NCBI GenBank assembly: GCA_016783225.1 | Contig: JADHWZ010000041.1 | Location: forward strand, 1 to 12,814 | Length of the DNA stretch: 12,814 bases | Source: Dehalococcoidia bacterium | GTDB taxonomy: Bacteria; Chloroflexota; Dehalococcoidia; GIF9; UBA5620 | Direction: 5' to 3' | Shown: piece by piece, positions 12,457-12,814 of the stretch | Position numbering within the stretch: the stretch's first letter is position 1 | Layout of the letters: the number at the start of each line of letters is the position of its first letter | Program-made: the position numbers and the translations under genes | Notes under the pieces: model-generated | What the model was told of the DNA's origin: nothing | Database searches by the model: none | What the model saw: only the letters and a program-made list of their open reading frames with translations

Positions 12457-12814
12457 ATGACAAAAGGACATGCCAAGCAGCGTTCTAAGAAGGCATCCAG
12501 CCGCAAGGGCAAGAAAAAGCGAAAGGCACCCGGCTTCTTCACGCGTCTGGCGATGGCAGGCAGGGCAGCCAGACAGCGGCCTTTGCTTACGGCCATCATC
12601 GGCACCTGCCTCGTGGGCCTGACCGTCTGGGCGATAGTGGCATTATGCACGCTCCCCAAAACCGGCCCGCTAGCAGGCAACCGCGCTCCTGATTTCACCT
12701 TGCAGACTACTGACGGCCAGACCGTCAGCTTGCGTGATTATCGCGGCAAGATGGTAATGGCCAGTTTCTGGGCGACCTGGTGTGATCCCTGTGTAGACGA
12801 AATGCCCTACATCC
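12457..12814 (+). CDS. Membrane-anchored TlpA-like thioredoxin protein, 3' end cut by window edge
   Basis: 119 codons are visible. A very basic N-terminus (about 2-42, with KKASSRKGKKKRK) is followed by one membrane helix (about 43-64) and directly by a TlpA/AhpC-type redoxin domain beginning NRAPDFTLQTTDG at 75-87, with WATWCDPC (Cys109 and Cys112). It lacks the zinc ribbons and Fn3 domains of the two upstream paralogues, so it is the compact member of the cluster. RBS GAGAGG (12446-12451) lies 5 nt before the ATG. The segment coding for the active site is almost identical in DNA to that of the upstream gene (45 of 48 positions). The active site CDPC differs from CGPC by one base change. The intergenic gap of 106 nt shows no clear terminator, so co-transcription with the upstream gene is possible. 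Confidence 0.88.
   Translation, partial: MTKGHAKQRSKKASSRKGKKKRKAPGFFTRLAMAGRAARQRPLLTAIIGTCLVGLTVWAIVALCTLPKTGPLAGNRAPDFTLQTTDGQTVSLRDYRGKMVMASFWATWCDPCVDEMPYI

Overview
The window looks like a chromosomal segment of an uncultured bacterium of moderate GC content. Gene content and intergenic style (GC-rich hairpin repeats, large Fn3/TlpA surface proteins, ACL5-like polyamine gene) would fit the Chloroflexota, perhaps Dehalococcoidia. That assignment is inference from general resemblance only. No phage, integrase, transposase, tRNA, rRNA or CRISPR array is visible.

Layout. (1) 1-1397, minus strand: a two-gene polyamine operon, speD (S-adenosylmethionine decarboxylase) then an aminopropyltransferase that runs off the left edge. 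The two genes overlap by ATGA, and the aminopropyltransferase carries signatures of the thermospermine synthase (ACL5) branch. (2) 1418-2350, plus strand: a secreted orphan protein with 20 cysteines. It is preceded by three consecutive near-consensus promoters, each with a 17-bp spacer rich in inverted symmetry, and followed by a textbook intrinsic terminator. (3) 2351-2932: non-coding DNA with hairpin repeats. (4) 2933-4227: a small DUF2007-like gene converging on an AAA_26/DRTGG phosphotransacetylase-like regulator, with stop codons overlapping. (5) 4255-4305: back-to-back divergent promoters with overlapping -35 elements. (6) 4384-7682: greA-lysS-serS, a compact information-processing operon (transcript cleavage factor, lysyl- and seryl-tRNA synthetases). 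The GreA tip lacks both usual catalytic acids, and a small terminator-like hairpin lies in the leader. (7) 7683-7966: repeats and a promoter. (8) 7967-12814: three consecutive genes for membrane-anchored TlpA/thioredoxin-like proteins. The first two are chimeras: cytosolic zinc ribbons, a proline-rich stalk, one membrane helix, then fibronectin-III-like domains (plus an InlB-like repeat in the first) and a C-terminal extracytoplasmic thioredoxin domain. The third is a short version without zinc ribbons, cut by the right edge.

The most unusual part is the 7967-12814 cluster. Three paralogues carry three different active sites (CSAC, CGPC, CDPC). Two of them join metal-binding ribbons inside the cell to a thiol oxidoreductase outside, and share homologous 92-nt leaders and promoter -10 boxes. 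A possible but unproven link to the rest of the window is that such extracytoplasmic thiol enzymes could act on cysteine-rich secreted proteins like the one at 1554-2237.
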